64,000 nucleotides of DNA from Microcoleus sp. FACHB-1515 (GCF_014696105.1 NZ_JACJPO010000012.1:37990-101989), one strand, 5' to 3'. Shown: positions 1 through 9,462, counted from the first letter of the stretch. The notes: a model not told the origin generated them from the letters alone. Translations and numbers: made by a program.

Positions 1-12
1 AAGTAACACGCT

Positions 13-648
13 ATGGACATTTTGCGATTTGTGGTTACAGGTACACCCGGAGCCGGAAAAACGAGTTTTGTGCGATCGATGAGTGAGGTTGGCATCGTTG
101 AAACCGATCGCACCGCAACCGATCAAACGGCGCAAATGAAATCAACCACCACTGTCGCGTTTGATTATGGTCGCGTCACCGTTGGATCGGCGTTTCAACT
201 GCATCTTTATGGCACGCCCGGACAGTCTCGCTTCAACTTTATGTGGGACATTTTGATTCAGCGGGCACATGCCTACATTCTGCTGGTGGCGGCGCATCGG
301 CCTGAAGATTTCTCGAAAGCGAGAGACATTATTGATTTCATGAACCAGCAGGTGAAAATCCCGATGGTTGTGGGAATTACGCATCTTGACTGTCCGGAAG
401 CCTGCACCTGTGAAGAAGTCATGCTGCGCTTGGGCTATGCCGATCGCGATCGACCAATGGCGATCGGCGTTGATGCAAATAACAGCACTTCTGCCCATCT
501 TGCCATTCATCTCGCGCTGTTGGCCGTCCTGCTCGATCAGCGGCACCGTCCAATCGCAATGTCTGTCCGTTCGCCCATCCGCTTGTCTGCTCCGGTGTGC
601 CGCCCTCAACCGCTGCCCGTCACCTCGCTCGATCGCTCAATGCATTGA
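13..648 (+). CDS. Ras-like small GTPase (MglA/CvnD type)
   Basis: A 211-residue protein opening with a P-loop, GTPGAGKTS, at residues 9-17. The switch II region reads YGTPGQSRF, as in bacterial MglA/CvnD-type GTPases, where GTPGQ replaces the eukaryotic DxxGQ. THLD near residue 124 stands where NKxD specificity motifs lie. These proteins bind and hydrolyse GTP and usually act as cytoplasmic switches in polarity or signalling modules. The last ~45 residues are rich in Arg, Pro and Ser and do not look like the GTPase fold. A STAND/TPR gene follows in the same direction after 56 bp, so the two may be co-transcribed. Only 12 bases precede the ATG, so the upstream partner, if any, is outside the window. 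The target is unknown. Confidence 0.8.
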   Translation: MDILRFVVTGTPGAGKTSFVRSMSEVGIVETDRTATDQTAQMKSTTTVAFDYGRVTVGSAFQLHLYGTPGQSRFNFMWDILIQRAHAYILLVAAHRPEDFSKARDIIDFMNQQVKIPMVVGITHLDCPEACTCEEVMLRLGYADRDRPMAIGVDANNSTSAHLAIHLALLAVLLDQRHRPIAMSVRSPIRLSAPVCRPQPLPVTSLDRSMH

Positions 649-704
649 AATGAGACGGGTTTACAGCCGACATCTGATTCCCGACCCCCGCCATCCCACC
701 CGTC

Positions 705-2351
705 ATGAGTGCCACCCTCGCCAAGCTTCACTTTCATCGATCGAATTGGGCAATTCCAGCCGAGCAACTGGCGCAACCGCCCGCTTTGCCGCTGCTGCCC
801 GCTCAGTTCACCGGACGCCAAGCGGAAACGCAGCAGGCGATCGCGCTGTGGCAGCGGCTGCGCCCTCGCACTGCGCCGAAAGTGATGGCGATCGTTGGAC
901 AGGCGGGCGTCGGCAAGTCCGCGTTTGCTGTGCATCTGGCGCACCAGATTCGATCGCGCTTCACCAACGGGCAAGTCTATTTGAATTTACGCAGCGAGCC
1001 GCCGCTTTCGCCTGCGGCGATCGAACAGCAAATCTGTCGTGCGCTCTCGGTTGAGCAGTTGAGCGAGTTAAGCGATCGCCGGATTTTGCTGCTGCTCGAT
1101 GCGATCGAAACTGCGGCTCAGCTTCAGCCGCTCCTCAAGCTGAGCGAAGACTGTACGATTTTAGTGACCAGCGCTCAGCCGCTCGCAGAAATTGACACGA
1201 TCGAACTTCAGCCGCTGTCGAGTGCGGATGGAATCGCGCTTTTGCAAGCGATCGCCCCTGCCAAACCCATTTTGGCGGAAGCAAAAACGGCCAAGGCGAT
1301 CGTGCAGCTTTGTGACAATTTGCCGTTGCCGCTGTGTCTGATCGCGGCCCTGCTGCAACAGCCACAACTGCAACTCGATGACTGTTTGCAACAGCTAATG
1401 GAGGAGCGCAAACGCTGTGAGCAAGCGCACTTGAGCTATCCCGCCATTCGCGCCAGCTTCCACTTGAGCTATCGCCGTTTGGATGCGCCCACTGCTCGAC
1501 TGCTGCGGCGAATTGGCGTGCTGGTCGAACCGACTTTGACCGCAGAAACAGCGGCAGCACTGAGCGATTCGATCGAATCGGCACAGGCAAGTCTGGCTCT
1601 GCTGCGGCGAATGCGGCTGCTGGAATGGACGGGGACTGACTATCGCCTGCCAGATCTGCTGCGGCGACTGGTTAAAAGTCAACTGGCGATCGAAGAATCT
1701 ACAGAAACGCGCCAAGCTCTTCGGCTGCGATTGGCGCAACACTATCAGGAAATGGCCGAAATCTTGAGTTCCTGCTGGGAGGCAAGCCGATCGATTTTTG
1801 AGCGCGATCGCTCGAATTTTCTAGCGGCGATCGATTGGGCAATTCAGGCGGAAGCATGGCCGATTGCCATTCCAACGATCGCCAGCTTGACGCCGTTCAT
1901 GCTCGATCGCGGTGATGCGGCTCGCTGGCTGCAAATGCTGCAAACGGCGATCGCAGCGGCAGCATCCTCGGACGCGCTGCCAGTCGCCCAACTGCACAAT
2001 CATCTCGGCAACACCTACGCGCATCTTGGCGACTGGGAAAAAGCCAAAGCGCACTATCAGCAAAGCCTGCAACACCTGCAAGATCGGCAAGAACCGATTC
2101 GCGAAGCGCAAACGATCGCCAATCTCGGACTGGTCTATCGGCAACAAAACAATCTGGAAGCCGCCGCGATGCAGTGGGCGATCGCGCTCGGACGCTTGCC
2201 CGCTGGTTCGGCTGCCGATCGCGCCATGATCCAGTGGATGCAGTCGATCGATGAAGCGCTGTTGCAAAAAGCAGGGTCGCGAGTCGATCGACCTGCTGCC
2301 AGCAATTTGCTAGGAGCGATCGGCGGCATCTTCAAGCGGATTATTTCTTAA
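705..2351 (+). CDS. STAND-type NTPase with C-terminal TPRs
   Basis: A 548-residue protein. GQAGVGKS near residue 65 is the Walker A motif; RRILLLLDAIE near 125-135 fits Walker B; ILVTSAQPL follows as in the NB-ARC sensor region. A winged-helix-like segment lies around 240-330, and tetratricopeptide-like helices around 415-500 (for example QLHNHLGNTYAHLGDWEKAKAHYQ). This is the architecture of AfsR/SARP-family STAND ATPases without the DNA-binding activator domain. Such proteins typically work as nucleotide-driven scaffolds that sense partners through their repeats. It follows the GTPase gene closely. No effector domain is visible, so the output is unknown. Confidence 0.75.
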   Translation: MSATLAKLHFHRSNWAIPAEQLAQPPALPLLPAQFTGRQAETQQAIALWQRLRPRTAPKVMAIVGQAGVGKSAFAVHLAHQIRSRFTNGQVYLNLRSEPPLSPAAIEQQICRALSVEQLSELSDRRILLLLDAIETAAQLQPLLKLSEDCTILVTSAQPLAEIDTIELQPLSSADGIALLQAIAPAKPILAEAKTAKAIVQLCDNLPLPLCLIAALLQQPQLQLDDCLQQLMEERKRCEQAHLSYPAIRASFHLSYRRLDAPTARLLRRIGVLVEPTLTAETAAALSDSIESAQASLALLRRMRLLEWTGTDYRLPDLLRRLVKSQLAIEESTETRQALRLRLAQHYQEMAEILSSCWEASRSIFERDRSNFLAAIDWAIQAEAWPIAIPTIASLTPFMLDRGDAARWLQMLQTAIAAAASSDALPVAQLHNHLGNTYAHLGDWEKAKAHYQQSLQHLQDRQEPIREAQTIANLGLVYRQQNNLEAAAMQWAIALGRLPAGSAADRAMIQWMQSIDEALLQKAGSRVDRPAASNLLGAIGGIFKRIIS

Positions 2352-2378
2352 GCGATCATTTTTTTAAGCAACCATTCG

Positions 2379-2406
2379 GTAGGGGCAGTTCGCAAGCCGC
2401 CCCTAC
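2379..2406. repeat. GC-rich palindromic intergenic hairpin
   Basis: The arms GTAGGGGC and GCCCCTAC flank a short AGTTCGCAAGCC centre. This resembles the small mobile palindromes scattered in cyanobacterial intergenic DNA. It lies between convergent genes and could also help end transcription, although no T-run follows. Confidence 0.5.
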
Positions 2407-2463
2407 AAGCTTTAAGGTGTATTCACAGCCATTGATCCTCGGACGGATTCAATCAGCCGTCCC

Positions 2464-2676
2464 TTAGCGTAACCGTCGTGTGTACGTTACCGACACCAAG
2501 TTTGGATGATTGGGAACGGGCTGCGGGCTTGTCCAATCGCTGATTTCCGAGAAGCGACAGAGGAACAGTTCGCGCACAATTTGATCGACACCCGGACGCA
2601 ATCCGGTCACGGTCACTCGCACCATTTCTGGCTTTGCGCCGATCGATTCGGGCTGAGACTTTGCAGATTTTGCCAT
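2464..2676 (-). CDS. small protein of unknown function (paralogue of 10096-10377)
   Basis: A 70-residue protein. I chose the ATG at 2676 because AAAGGAG lies about 11 nt upstream; the same frame is open further 5' but that stretch is the structured leader RNA. The core is a VRVTVTGL strand followed by GVDQIVRELFLCRFSEISDW and a Pro-rich turn, ending VSVTYTRRLR. It aligns by eye with the 93-residue protein at 10096-10377: D[QR]...L...R[FY]..[DE]...W..P, then a beta-like end closing in R-x-x-R. No signal peptide, membrane segment or cysteine cluster is convincing. I do not recognise the family. Its leader, terminator and promoter match those of its paralogue, so both are probably controlled by the same signal. 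Confidence 0.65.
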   Translation of the reverse strand: MAKSAKSQPESIGAKPEMVRVTVTGLRPGVDQIVRELFLCRFSEISDWTSPQPVPNHPNLVSVTYTRRLR

Positions 2677-2908
2677 TTTAGATTTTGCTCCTTTTGAAGA
2701 AAAACCCAAAAACCGAGTCACCCAAAACCGAGCCGCGATCGCAGCAGAAGTTAGGATGACTCGGCGGGGTAAAATCCGAAAAGCCTCCTGACTGGCCTGA
2801 TCAGTTGTGGGGGTTAGCCGCTCGGAATGCTCTGGATCAGCTTCCGGTGCGGCGCAACTCAGTTTTTGAGTTACATGTACCGACACACGCCGTTTCCAAC
2901 GTGTAATC
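2677..2908 (-). promoter_or_regulatory. structured 5' leader, candidate attenuator or riboswitch (copy A)
   Basis: About 230 nt between the predicted start of transcription and the ATG at 2676. In RNA sense: a 7-bp 5' hairpin (ACACGTT/GGCGTGT); the 5' strand of a long-range helix (+ strand 2857-2867); a conserved core including AACTGATCAGGCCAGTC (2790-2806) and a GATTTTAC element; then a terminator (2713-2764) whose 3' arm overlaps the partner of the long-range helix (2708-2718). Forming the 11-bp long-range helix would block the terminator. The same layout with different bases occurs at 10378-10592. No known riboswitch class was recognised. Confidence 0.7.
2708..2764 (-). terminator. intrinsic terminator inside leader A
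   Basis: RNA-sense arms CCGAGTCATCC (2754-2764) and GGGTGACTCGG (2713-2723) form 11 pairs including one G-T, followed directly by TTTTT (2708-2712) and a second T-run after GGG. It lies upstream of the small ORF's ribosome binding site, so it would gate expression. Its 3' arm and T-run can instead pair with 2857-2867. Confidence 0.7.
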
Positions 2909-2912
2909 GAAG

Positions 2913-2941
2913 AAGATACTCGATCGCCTTTGGGGAGTCAA
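2913..2941 (-). promoter_or_regulatory. sigma-70-type promoter for leader A
   Basis: TTGACT (2936-2941) and TATCTT (2913-2918) are separated by exactly 17 bp on the minus strand. Transcription would start near 2907, just before the first leader hairpin. The paralogous leader has TTGACA-17-TACTTT at the same relative place. Confidence 0.6.
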
Positions 2942-3052
2942 GCTTTTGGGCTGAAATTGCGCTGTAAAGATTTGCGTCGATTGCCGCATCGCAGCCCTCA
3001 CCCGCTTCGCGAAATCTCCCTAGAATAAAGACTGGCACATGAATTTGGACTC

Positions 3053-4024
3053 ATGAAGCGATCGATTTGGGTAGCATTTGGCCTTGCCGTTTTTCTGAGT
3101 TTGGCGATCGCTTGGCAGTGGAAATGGTCGCCGCGCCCGCAGGCGATCGAGGTCAACTTTGCCCAAGCTCAAATCAATCCGCCGACCCTCAACGCCGATC
3201 GCTTGTGGAACGATTTGCGATCGCTGGCCTTTCGCCGCTATGCAGGCATCGATCGCAGCCGCGCCCGCCGCTATATTTTGCGATCGCTAACCGAGGCCGG
3301 ATGGACACCGCAAGCGCAAACCTTCGCGCAGGGCGTCAACATCGTCGCGGAACGTTTGGGAACCAATCCCGCCGCAGGCAAGATATTACTCGGCGCACAC
3401 TACGACAGCGTGGCTACTTCGCCTGGAGCCGACGACAACGCCACCGCCGTCGCCACCGTCCTTGAAGCCGCCCGACTGTTCAGCACGATCGACACGCCGC
3501 GATCGCTGCAACTCGTTTTGTTCGATGAAGAAGAAACCGGACTGTTAGGCAGTTCCGCTTTTGTCGATCGCCTCCAGTCCGATGAACTGCAAGGAGCAGT
3601 CATCCTCGAAATGCTCGGCTATGCCTGCTACGAATCTGGCTGTCAGCAATATCCCGGCAATTTGCCGATCGACCCGCCGACCGATCGCGGCGATTTTCTT
3701 GCAATTTTGGGCGATCGCGGTCACATGCCGCTGATCCACAGCTTCGAGCAAGCCCAGCGATCGAATCTGCCGCCGATCGTGACTTTGCCCGTTCCGCTGG
3801 CTCGCTTTTTGCCGCCCGATCTGCTCCGCAGCGACCACGCTCCCTTTTGGAAGAACGGGTTCGGAGCCGTCCTTGTCACCGATACAGCCAACTTTCGGAC
3901 GCCACACTATCACCAGCCCAGCGACACGATCGACACGATCGATCGATCGTTTTTTACGGGAGCCGCTCAGCTTGTGGTGAATGCGCTGACGACGCTTCTA
4001 CAAGATGAATTGAGCGGTGCTTGA
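3053..4024 (+). CDS. M28-family zinc peptidase, membrane-anchored or secreted
   Basis: A 323-residue protein with an N-terminal hydrophobic segment (about residues 5-21). Metal-binding motifs of the M28 aminopeptidase/glutaminyl cyclase fold are visible: GAHYDS (His near 116), GADDN (bridging Asp near 127), LFDEEE (catalytic Glu pair near 159-160), a later aspartate region, and TPHYHQPSDT, whose His closes the site near the C-terminus. Family members use two zinc ions to remove N-terminal residues, or one zinc to cyclise N-terminal Gln. The sequence does not decide between peptidase and cyclase. The signal anchor suggests action outside the cytoplasm. Neighbours do not indicate a pathway. Confidence 0.85.
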   Translation: MKRSIWVAFGLAVFLSLAIAWQWKWSPRPQAIEVNFAQAQINPPTLNADRLWNDLRSLAFRRYAGIDRSRARRYILRSLTEAGWTPQAQTFAQGVNIVAERLGTNPAAGKILLGAHYDSVATSPGADDNATAVATVLEAARLFSTIDTPRSLQLVLFDEEETGLLGSSAFVDRLQSDELQGAVILEMLGYACYESGCQQYPGNLPIDPPTDRGDFLAILGDRGHMPLIHSFEQAQRSNLPPIVTLPVPLARFLPPDLLRSDHAPFWKNGFGAVLVTDTANFRTPHYHQPSDTIDTIDRSFFTGAAQLVVNALTTLLQDELSGA

Positions 4025-4120
4025 AGGGTGAATGTGCAGAAAGATGTGTGTGACGATGATGTGAGTTCGGCAAGTAACGGCTGGCTGCGACAAGCAATCT
4101 ACGATCGCTTGCGGGTCGGT

Positions 4121-5226
4121 TCATTTGAGTTGATGCCACTCTACAGAGCGGGCAACGATCGCCACCAGTTCTGCTGGTTCGACGGGTTTCGACAGGTGAG
4201 ACTGAAAGCCTGCGGCGATCGTGCGCGTCCGGTCTTCCACTCTGGCGTAGGCAGTTAGGGCAACAGCGGGAATTTGTCCGCCTTGATTGGCAGGCAGCGA
4301 TCGCACCTGAGCAATTAAGCTGTAGCCGTCTGCTTCGGGCATGCCAATGTCGCTGGCGAGGACATCAGGCGATTGTTGAGTCAGCAGATCGATCGCAGCT
4401 TGTGCCGAGTTTGCCATCAGCACTTCGGCTCTGCACTCTTCTAAAACCGCCGCCACATATTCGCGGGCGTCCACTTCATCGTCCACGACCAAGACCCGCA
4501 CTCCGTTCAAGTCGGGTGCGTTGAAGGGTGCTCCTTTGTCCGCTTTGGGATGAACGCGATCGCTCTCCTCAAATTCAACCTGGACGGGAATCAGCGGCAG
4601 CTTGACGGTGAAGGTTGCGCCCCGACCAATGCCCGGACTGTGAGCGTGAACCGTGCCGCCGTGCAGTTCGACCAAGTGACGGACGATCGTCCTAAGCCGC
4701 TGTAAGAACGGGTTGTGGAGCTATCGACCTGCCGGAAGCGATCGAACACAGAGGGCACAAATTCAGGTTCGATGCCCTGGCCTGTATCACTAATCGCAAT
4801 TTCAACGTGAGAATTCACCTGTTCGAGGCAAACCTGCACTCGTCCGCCTTTGGGCGTGAATTTAATCGCGTTAGAGACAAGATTCCAAACGATTTGCTGG
4901 AGGCGATCGCTGTCGCCTGCGCTCGATCCGGCTCTGGGATCAAGCACGGATTGCAGCCGAATTTCTTTGGCTTCGGCAGCGGGGCGCATCGTTTCGATCG
5001 CAGCTTCGATCAGCGGTTTCACGTCGAGCGGCTGCACGTTGAGGCGGACTTTTCCCTGCATGATGCGCGACACATCGAGCAAATCTTCGGCCAGTTGAGC
5101 TTGAGCGCGAGCGTTGCGCCCGATCGTTTCGAGCGCACGAGTACATCTTGCCAAGCCGGAGCCTGAATATCCCTGAGGTGATCTTGCTGCACTGCCTGCC
5201 GAAATAATGAGAGAAATTCGCGGCAT
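4121..5226 (-). pseudogene. broken hybrid sensor histidine kinase/response regulator
   Basis: Two overlapping frames carry one ancestral protein. The upstream part (to 4591) has a HisKA-like helix (ALETIGRNARAQAQLAEDLL), the N box (IVWNLVSNAIKFTPKGG) and DTGQGIEP. The downstream part (4121-4675) resumes with LVELHGGTVHAHSPG and a complete receiver domain (VLVVDDE, SDIGMPEADGY, LTAY, SKP). At the junction, around 4690, the G2 box expected as GLGLGLAIVR is shortened to GL-TIVR, a loss of roughly 11 nt that shifts the frame. The phosphoacceptor SHELRTPL box is absent upstream and the N-terminal sensor is missing. The kinase cannot work as drawn; the receiver alone could still be made if a start exists. 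Confidence 0.8.
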
Positions 5227-5545
5227 TCTTGGCGCAGTTCACTTTCTTTAATAAGTCCGCGTCGATTGCTGCTTGTAGCAATTTCTTGGAGCTATTCTGT
5301 TAGCAATTCCGCTTCATATGCTGTCAAGATTTCTGAAATTCTCGTGCTGACCATATTAAAGATTTTTCGATCGAACGTTGGCCAGATTAAGTCGCTGCGA
5401 TGAAACTGGCATGAAGAGACATTTCAGCATAAATCGATCGACCTGAGCTGTAAATCAATTGTCAGAAATCTATACCCGGAGGAGCGGTCTGGGCTGGCTC
5501 TGCCTGCTGCCCGCAGCAAGCCGCTCGATCGCACAAGCAAAAAAA
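5227..5545. other. intergenic stretch with eroded kinase remnants
   Basis: About 320 bases between the kinase pseudogene and the rpsA terminator. Roughly 5170-5290 can be read in a shifted frame as degraded coding sequence continuing the kinase (ELRQECREFLSLFRQAV), so the decayed gene probably once extended here. Nothing else is recognisable. Confidence 0.4.
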
Positions 5546-5563
5546 AGAGGGCGATCGCCCTCT
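5538..5563 (-). terminator. rpsA terminator
   Basis: An 18-nt perfect palindrome built round HIP1 (AGAGGGCGATCGCCCTCT) is followed on the minus strand by an eight-T run, just downstream of the rpsA stop. Use of HIP1 as a terminator stem centre recurs in this window. Confidence 0.8.
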
Positions 5564-5586
5564 TCAAAAGTTGATTTGCGTAGAAC

Positions 5587-6561
5587 CTACTCGGCGGTTG
5601 CAACAGCTTCTTCAACTTCCACTTCGCCTTCTTCGATCGCATCGGGAATTTCTTCTTCCTGCGGCTGCGACTGCTGGAACATCCGCTCGCGATATTTCGC
5701 CGCCATTTCTTCCGCCTTCTCGTAAACGACGCTGGGATTTTTCACCATGTCGCCCGGTTCCGGCTCAAGCTGCTTGGTCGAAAGCGAAATGCGTCCGCGC
5801 TCGGCGTCGAGATCGATGATCATCACCTTCACTTCGTCGTTGACGTTGAAAACGCTGTGCGGCGTGTCGATGTGGTCGTGCGAGATTTCCGAGATGTGCA
5901 GCAAACCGCTGACACCGCCGATATCGATGAATGCGCCGTAGGGTTTGAGGCCGCGCACTGCGCCGACCACAACTTCGCCCACTTCCAGACGGTTCATCTT
6001 GCGCTCCACAAGGGCGCGACGGTGGCTCAAGACCAAGCGATTGCGGTCTTCGTCCACTTCAAGAAACTTCAGCGGCAAATCTTCGCCCACCAGATCTTCT
6101 TTGGGCTTGCGGGTACTGATGTGCGATCCGGGGATGAAGCCGCGCAGACCTTCGATCCGCACGAGTGCGCCGCCTCGGTTGGTCGCGAAGACGTTCGATC
6201 GCACGGTTGCATCTTCCGCCTGAAGCTGCCGGACGCGCTCCCAAGCCCGCATATATTCGATGCGGCGAATCGACAGCGTGAGCTGGCCGTCTTCGTTTTC
6301 GTCGGTGAGGATGAAGAATTCGCGGGTTTCGTTGGATTGCAGCACCTCATCGGGGTTGTCAATGCGGTTGATTGACATTTCCTGAATGGGGATGTAGGCC
6401 GCTGTTTTAGCACCAATGTCAATCAGAGCGCCCCTCGGCTCTAAGCTAAACACCGTCCCGGCAACGATGTCGCCAGGGCTGAAGTGGTAGTCATATTTGT
6501 CGAGAAGTGCAGCGAAATCGTCGAGAGTGAAGCCAATATCTGTTTTTTCCTGATTGACCAT
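5587..6561 (-). CDS. rpsA: 30S ribosomal protein S1
   Basis: A 324-residue protein of the short cyanobacterial/chloroplast S1 type, which has three S1 (OB-fold) domains instead of six. Domain 1 is near residues 30-100 (GDIVAGTVFSLEPRGALIDI), domain 2 near 115-185 (RSNVFATNRGGALVRIEG), and domain 3 near 200-270 (GEVVVGAVRGLKPYGAFIDI, then GLLHISEIS). The tail is acidic (EEEIPDAIEEGEVEVEE). S1 binds mRNA at the 30S subunit and aids initiation. It starts at the only sensible ATG and ends at a strong terminator. nrdR lies upstream in the same direction about 210 bp away. Confidence 0.95.
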   Translation of the reverse strand: MVNQEKTDIGFTLDDFAALLDKYDYHFSPGDIVAGTVFSLEPRGALIDIGAKTAAYIPIQEMSINRIDNPDEVLQSNETREFFILTDENEDGQLTLSIRRIEYMRAWERVRQLQAEDATVRSNVFATNRGGALVRIEGLRGFIPGSHISTRKPKEDLVGEDLPLKFLEVDEDRNRLVLSHRRALVERKMNRLEVGEVVVGAVRGLKPYGAFIDIGGVSGLLHISEISHDHIDTPHSVFNVNDEVKVMIIDLDAERGRISLSTKQLEPEPGDMVKNPSVVYEKAEEMAAKYRERMFQQSQPQEEEIPDAIEEGEVEVEEAVATAE

Positions 6562-6770
6562 GCTAATAAAGTTCCTAGTGGTTGTCTCCGTTGGGGTAGT
6601 GGTCTCCTAGCGCAGCATCGGCACGTCGATTCATCAGTCGCCCCGCCCTTTGTGAATGTTTTTTGTAGGAGATGATGCCTGCAAAAATATTGCAGACCCT
6701 AGAAGATCAATCTTAAACTAATTCGCGTCATCCGGCCAATCGATCGCCATCAATCCGCTGGATCAAGCCT

Positions 6771-7289
6771 TTAAGAACGAGTTGCCAAAGATGGAGAAGG
6801 ATCGCCATCTGCTAGTAATTTCGGCTCGGTCTCTGAACTGCCGGACTGAAGATGATTGAGCGTTTCAGCAAAATCGCGAATGCCGCGAAATTGCCGATAA
6901 ACCGAGGCAAAGCGAATATAGGCAACTTCGTTGATCGGCTGCAATCGCTTTAGTACAAGCTCGCCAATTTCGTTGCTGGAAATTTCCCGCACGAGCCGCT
7001 GTTGCAGCTCCATCTCAATTTCATCCACCAGATTTTCCAGTTCGATCGAACTCACACCCGACTTCTCGCAAGCTCTGACAATGCCGCGCAACAGCTTGTT
7101 GCGATCGAACGATTCGCGATCGCCGTTGCGCTTGATGACCGTAATTGGCACAAGTTCAATTCGTTCGTAGGTTGTGAAGCGATGCTTGCACTGCAAACAT
7201 TCGCGCCGCCGCCGAATGCTCTGGCCGGATTCGGCAGAACGCGATTCAAGCACTCGGTTGTCGGTAAATTGGCAGTGTGGACAGCGCAT
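6771..7289 (-). CDS. nrdR: transcriptional repressor NrdR
   Basis: A 172-residue protein with an N-terminal zinc ribbon (MRCPHC...CLQCKHRF, four Cys) and an ATP-cone domain ([20 protein letters not shown]). NrdR senses dATP/ATP and represses ribonucleotide reductase genes through NrdR boxes. I chose the ATG at 7289, giving MRCPHC as in homologues; a TTG two codons upstream is also open. The sequence is of normal length and intact. No nrd gene is in the window, so regulation acts elsewhere. Confidence 0.95.
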   Translation of the reverse strand: MRCPHCQFTDNRVLESRSAESGQSIRRRRECLQCKHRFTTYERIELVPITVIKRNGDRESFDRNKLLRGIVRACEKSGVSSIELENLVDEIEMELQQRLVREISSNEIGELVLKRLQPINEVAYIRFASVYRQFRGIRDFAETLNHLQSGSSETEPKLLADGDPSPSLATRS

Positions 7290-7396
7290 CAGCAACGCCC
7301 TTTCGCAAAATTAGTGGTCACAGGTGATCGTTAGTCATCAATTTTAGCAGTGACCGCAGCCTGAAACCGGACGTAATTTTCTCTTAAGACGGCAAA

Positions 7397-7427
7397 AAGC
7401 CCGAATTCTGTCGAAGAACTCAGGCTT
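7397..7427 (-). terminator. psbB-psbT operon terminator
   Basis: On the minus strand AAGCCTGAGTTCT and AGAATTCGGGCTT form a 13-bp stem (two G-T pairs) with a TCGAC loop, followed by TTTTT. It lies 20 bp after the psbT stop. Confidence 0.85.
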
Positions 7428-7446
7428 TCTTAGAAATGCAACCGAT

Positions 7447-7545
7447 CTAGTCTTTGTTAATGCGCGGCGGTTCGCGAAAGGCGATCGCAAAGAACAAAAC
7501 GGCGATCGCACCTGCCAAAAACAGAATATAGGCAACAGCTTCCAT
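7447..7545 (-). CDS. psbT: photosystem II protein T
   Basis: A 32-residue single-span thylakoid protein beginning MEAVAYILFLAGAIAVLFF and ending FREPPRINKD, which is typical PsbT. It is a small PSII core subunit at the dimer interface, involved in dimer stability and repair. It follows psbB by 113 bp on the same strand, the usual cyanobacterial and plastid gene order, and is closed by a strong terminator. Confidence 0.95.
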   Translation of the reverse strand: MEAVAYILFLAGAIAVLFFAIAFREPPRINKD

Positions 7546-7658
7546 TGGTTTAGTCCCCCTAAACAGCTAATGATCAGTTTATCGAGCGAATCGAGGCGGA
7601 AAGCGCAATTGTGAGAGAACGTCATCGAACTTCACATTGCGCTTTCCGTCGATGTCGT

Positions 7659-9191
7659 TTAGACGGGTTCCTTGCGGCGGGTAGATTTGTCACCCACTTT
7701 CTGATAGAAGCCCCACTCGACTTGCTCTTCTGACAGATCCGGATCGACTCCAGCGAACACGTCGCGGTAGAGCGTCCGGGCACCGTGCCAGATGTGACCG
7801 AAGAAGAACAGCAGTGCGAAGACAGCGTGACCGTAGGTGAACCAGCCGCGCGGACTGCTGCGGAAAACGCCATCCGAGTTTAGCGTTTCGCGATCGAACG
7901 AGAACACTTCACCCAGTTGCGCCTTGCGTGCGTACTTTTTGACTTCGGCGGGATCGTCGATCGTTTCGCCGTTCAGGTCACCACCGTAGAAGCTGACCGT
8001 GACGCCCGTTTGCTCAAAGCTGTATTTCGATTCAGCACGACGGAACGGAATGTCAGCGCGGACAACGCCATCCTTATCGGTCAAGATTACCGGGAAGGTT
8101 TCAAAGAAGTTGGGAATGCGGCGAACGGTCAGTTCACGACCTTCACTATCGGTGAAGACCGGATGACCGAGCCAGCTTTGGGCAATGCCATCACCTTTGA
8201 CCATCGGACCTGTGCGGAACAAACCGCCCTTCGCAGGGTTGTTGCCCACATAGTCATAGAAGGCCAGCTTTTCGGGAATGCTCGACCAAGCTTCTTCCAG
8301 GCTGGAGCCGTCGGCTACGTCTGCTTGAACGCGACGCTGAATTTCTTGGCGGAAATAGCCGTCATCCCACTGATAGCGGGTGGGGCCAAACAGTTCGATC
8401 GGGGTTGCGGCACTGCCGTACCACATTGTTCCGGCCACGACGAAAGCGGCGAAGAAGACGGCAGCGATACTGCTGGAAAGAACGGTTTCGATATTTCCCA
8501 TCCGCAGCGCTTTGTATAGACGCTCTGGCGGACGCACAGCCAAGTGGAACAAGCCAGCGATGATTCCAACCACGCCTGCGGCGATGTGGTGAGCCACGAT
8601 GCCGCCCGGATTGAACGGGTTAAATCCTTCTGGTCCCCAAGATGGCGCGACGGGTTGGACGCTTCCGGTTAAGCCGTAGGGATCAGACACCCACATTCCC
8701 GGTCCAAACAGTCCGGTGAGGTGGAATGCGCCGAAGCCGAAGCAAAGCAGACCAGACAAGAACAAGTGGATGCCAAACATTTTGGGCAAATCCAAGGCGG
8801 GTTCGCCCGTGCGCGGGTCTCTGAACAGTTCGAGATCCCAATAAACCCAGTGCCAGCAGGCCGCTAGGAATAGCAGACCAGACAGAACGATGTGCGCGAC
8901 CGCAACACCTTCAAATGACCAGATGCCCGGATCGGTGGCTGCGCCGCCTGTGACGCTCCAGCCGCCCCAAGATTCGGTGACGCCCAAGCGAGCCATGAAC
9001 GGCAGAACGAACATGCCTTGCCGCCACATCGGATTGAGAACCGGATCGCTGGGATCAAAGATGGCAAGCTCGTAGAGTGCCATTGAGCCAGCCCAGCCTG
9101 CGACGAGGGCAGTGTGCATCAGGTGTACTGCAATCAGTCGTCCGGGGTCGTTAATTACGACGGTATGAACGCGATACCAGGGTAGTCCCAT
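7659..9191 (-). CDS. psbB: photosystem II CP47 chlorophyll a-binding core antenna
   Basis: A 510-residue, full-length CP47. The start [12 protein letters not shown] is the conserved N-terminus and the C-terminus ends in RRKEPV. Six transmembrane helices carry the chlorophyll-ligating histidines (for example [35 protein letters not shown]), and the large lumenal loop E lies between helices V and VI. It delivers excitation energy to the D1/D2 reaction centre. It is co-oriented with psbT. The gene is intact. Confidence 0.99.
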   Translation of the reverse strand: MGLPWYRVHTVVINDPGRLIAVHLMHTALVAGWAGSMALYELAIFDPSDPVLNPMWRQGMFVLPFMARLGVTESWGGWSVTGGAATDPGIWSFEGVAVAHIVLSGLLFLAACWHWVYWDLELFRDPRTGEPALDLPKMFGIHLFLSGLLCFGFGAFHLTGLFGPGMWVSDPYGLTGSVQPVAPSWGPEGFNPFNPGGIVAHHIAAGVVGIIAGLFHLAVRPPERLYKALRMGNIETVLSSSIAAVFFAAFVVAGTMWYGSAATPIELFGPTRYQWDDGYFRQEIQRRVQADVADGSSLEEAWSSIPEKLAFYDYVGNNPAKGGLFRTGPMVKGDGIAQSWLGHPVFTDSEGRELTVRRIPNFFETFPVILTDKDGVVRADIPFRRAESKYSFEQTGVTVSFYGGDLNGETIDDPAEVKKYARKAQLGEVFSFDRETLNSDGVFRSSPRGWFTYGHAVFALLFFFGHIWHGARTLYRDVFAGVDPDLSEEQVEWGFYQKVGDKSTRRKEPV

Positions 9192-9462
9192 CGACTACGC
9201 TCCTCCTAATAATTCGGGTTGAACGCTTCCTTCAGCCTTTTCTTAAGGTGGTTCATTACTGGTAGCCTACCAGATTGAGAATCACCGAAATCGAGCCACT
9301 GTCTGAAAAGTTGCGATCGCCTCACGAACGATTTCAACCTTCGACAGTTTGACAAGATGCTTGATAAAAATGAAAGTGTATGTAGAAGTGTATCGAGTGT
9401 TAGAGGCGATTGCAAGCAAAAGTCTGACGCAAGACGGGTGGAAGTGCAGCAGGAGGTAGATT

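Noticed and set aside
2464..2886. A 140-codon reading of the small gene, extending through the leader
   Set aside because: The extra 70 codons lie over conserved RNA helices and a terminator, have no ribosome binding site, and their product does not match the paralogue.
7917..8519. Long open frame antisense to psbB
   Set aside because: It mirrors the codon bias of psbB and has no ribosome binding site or family.
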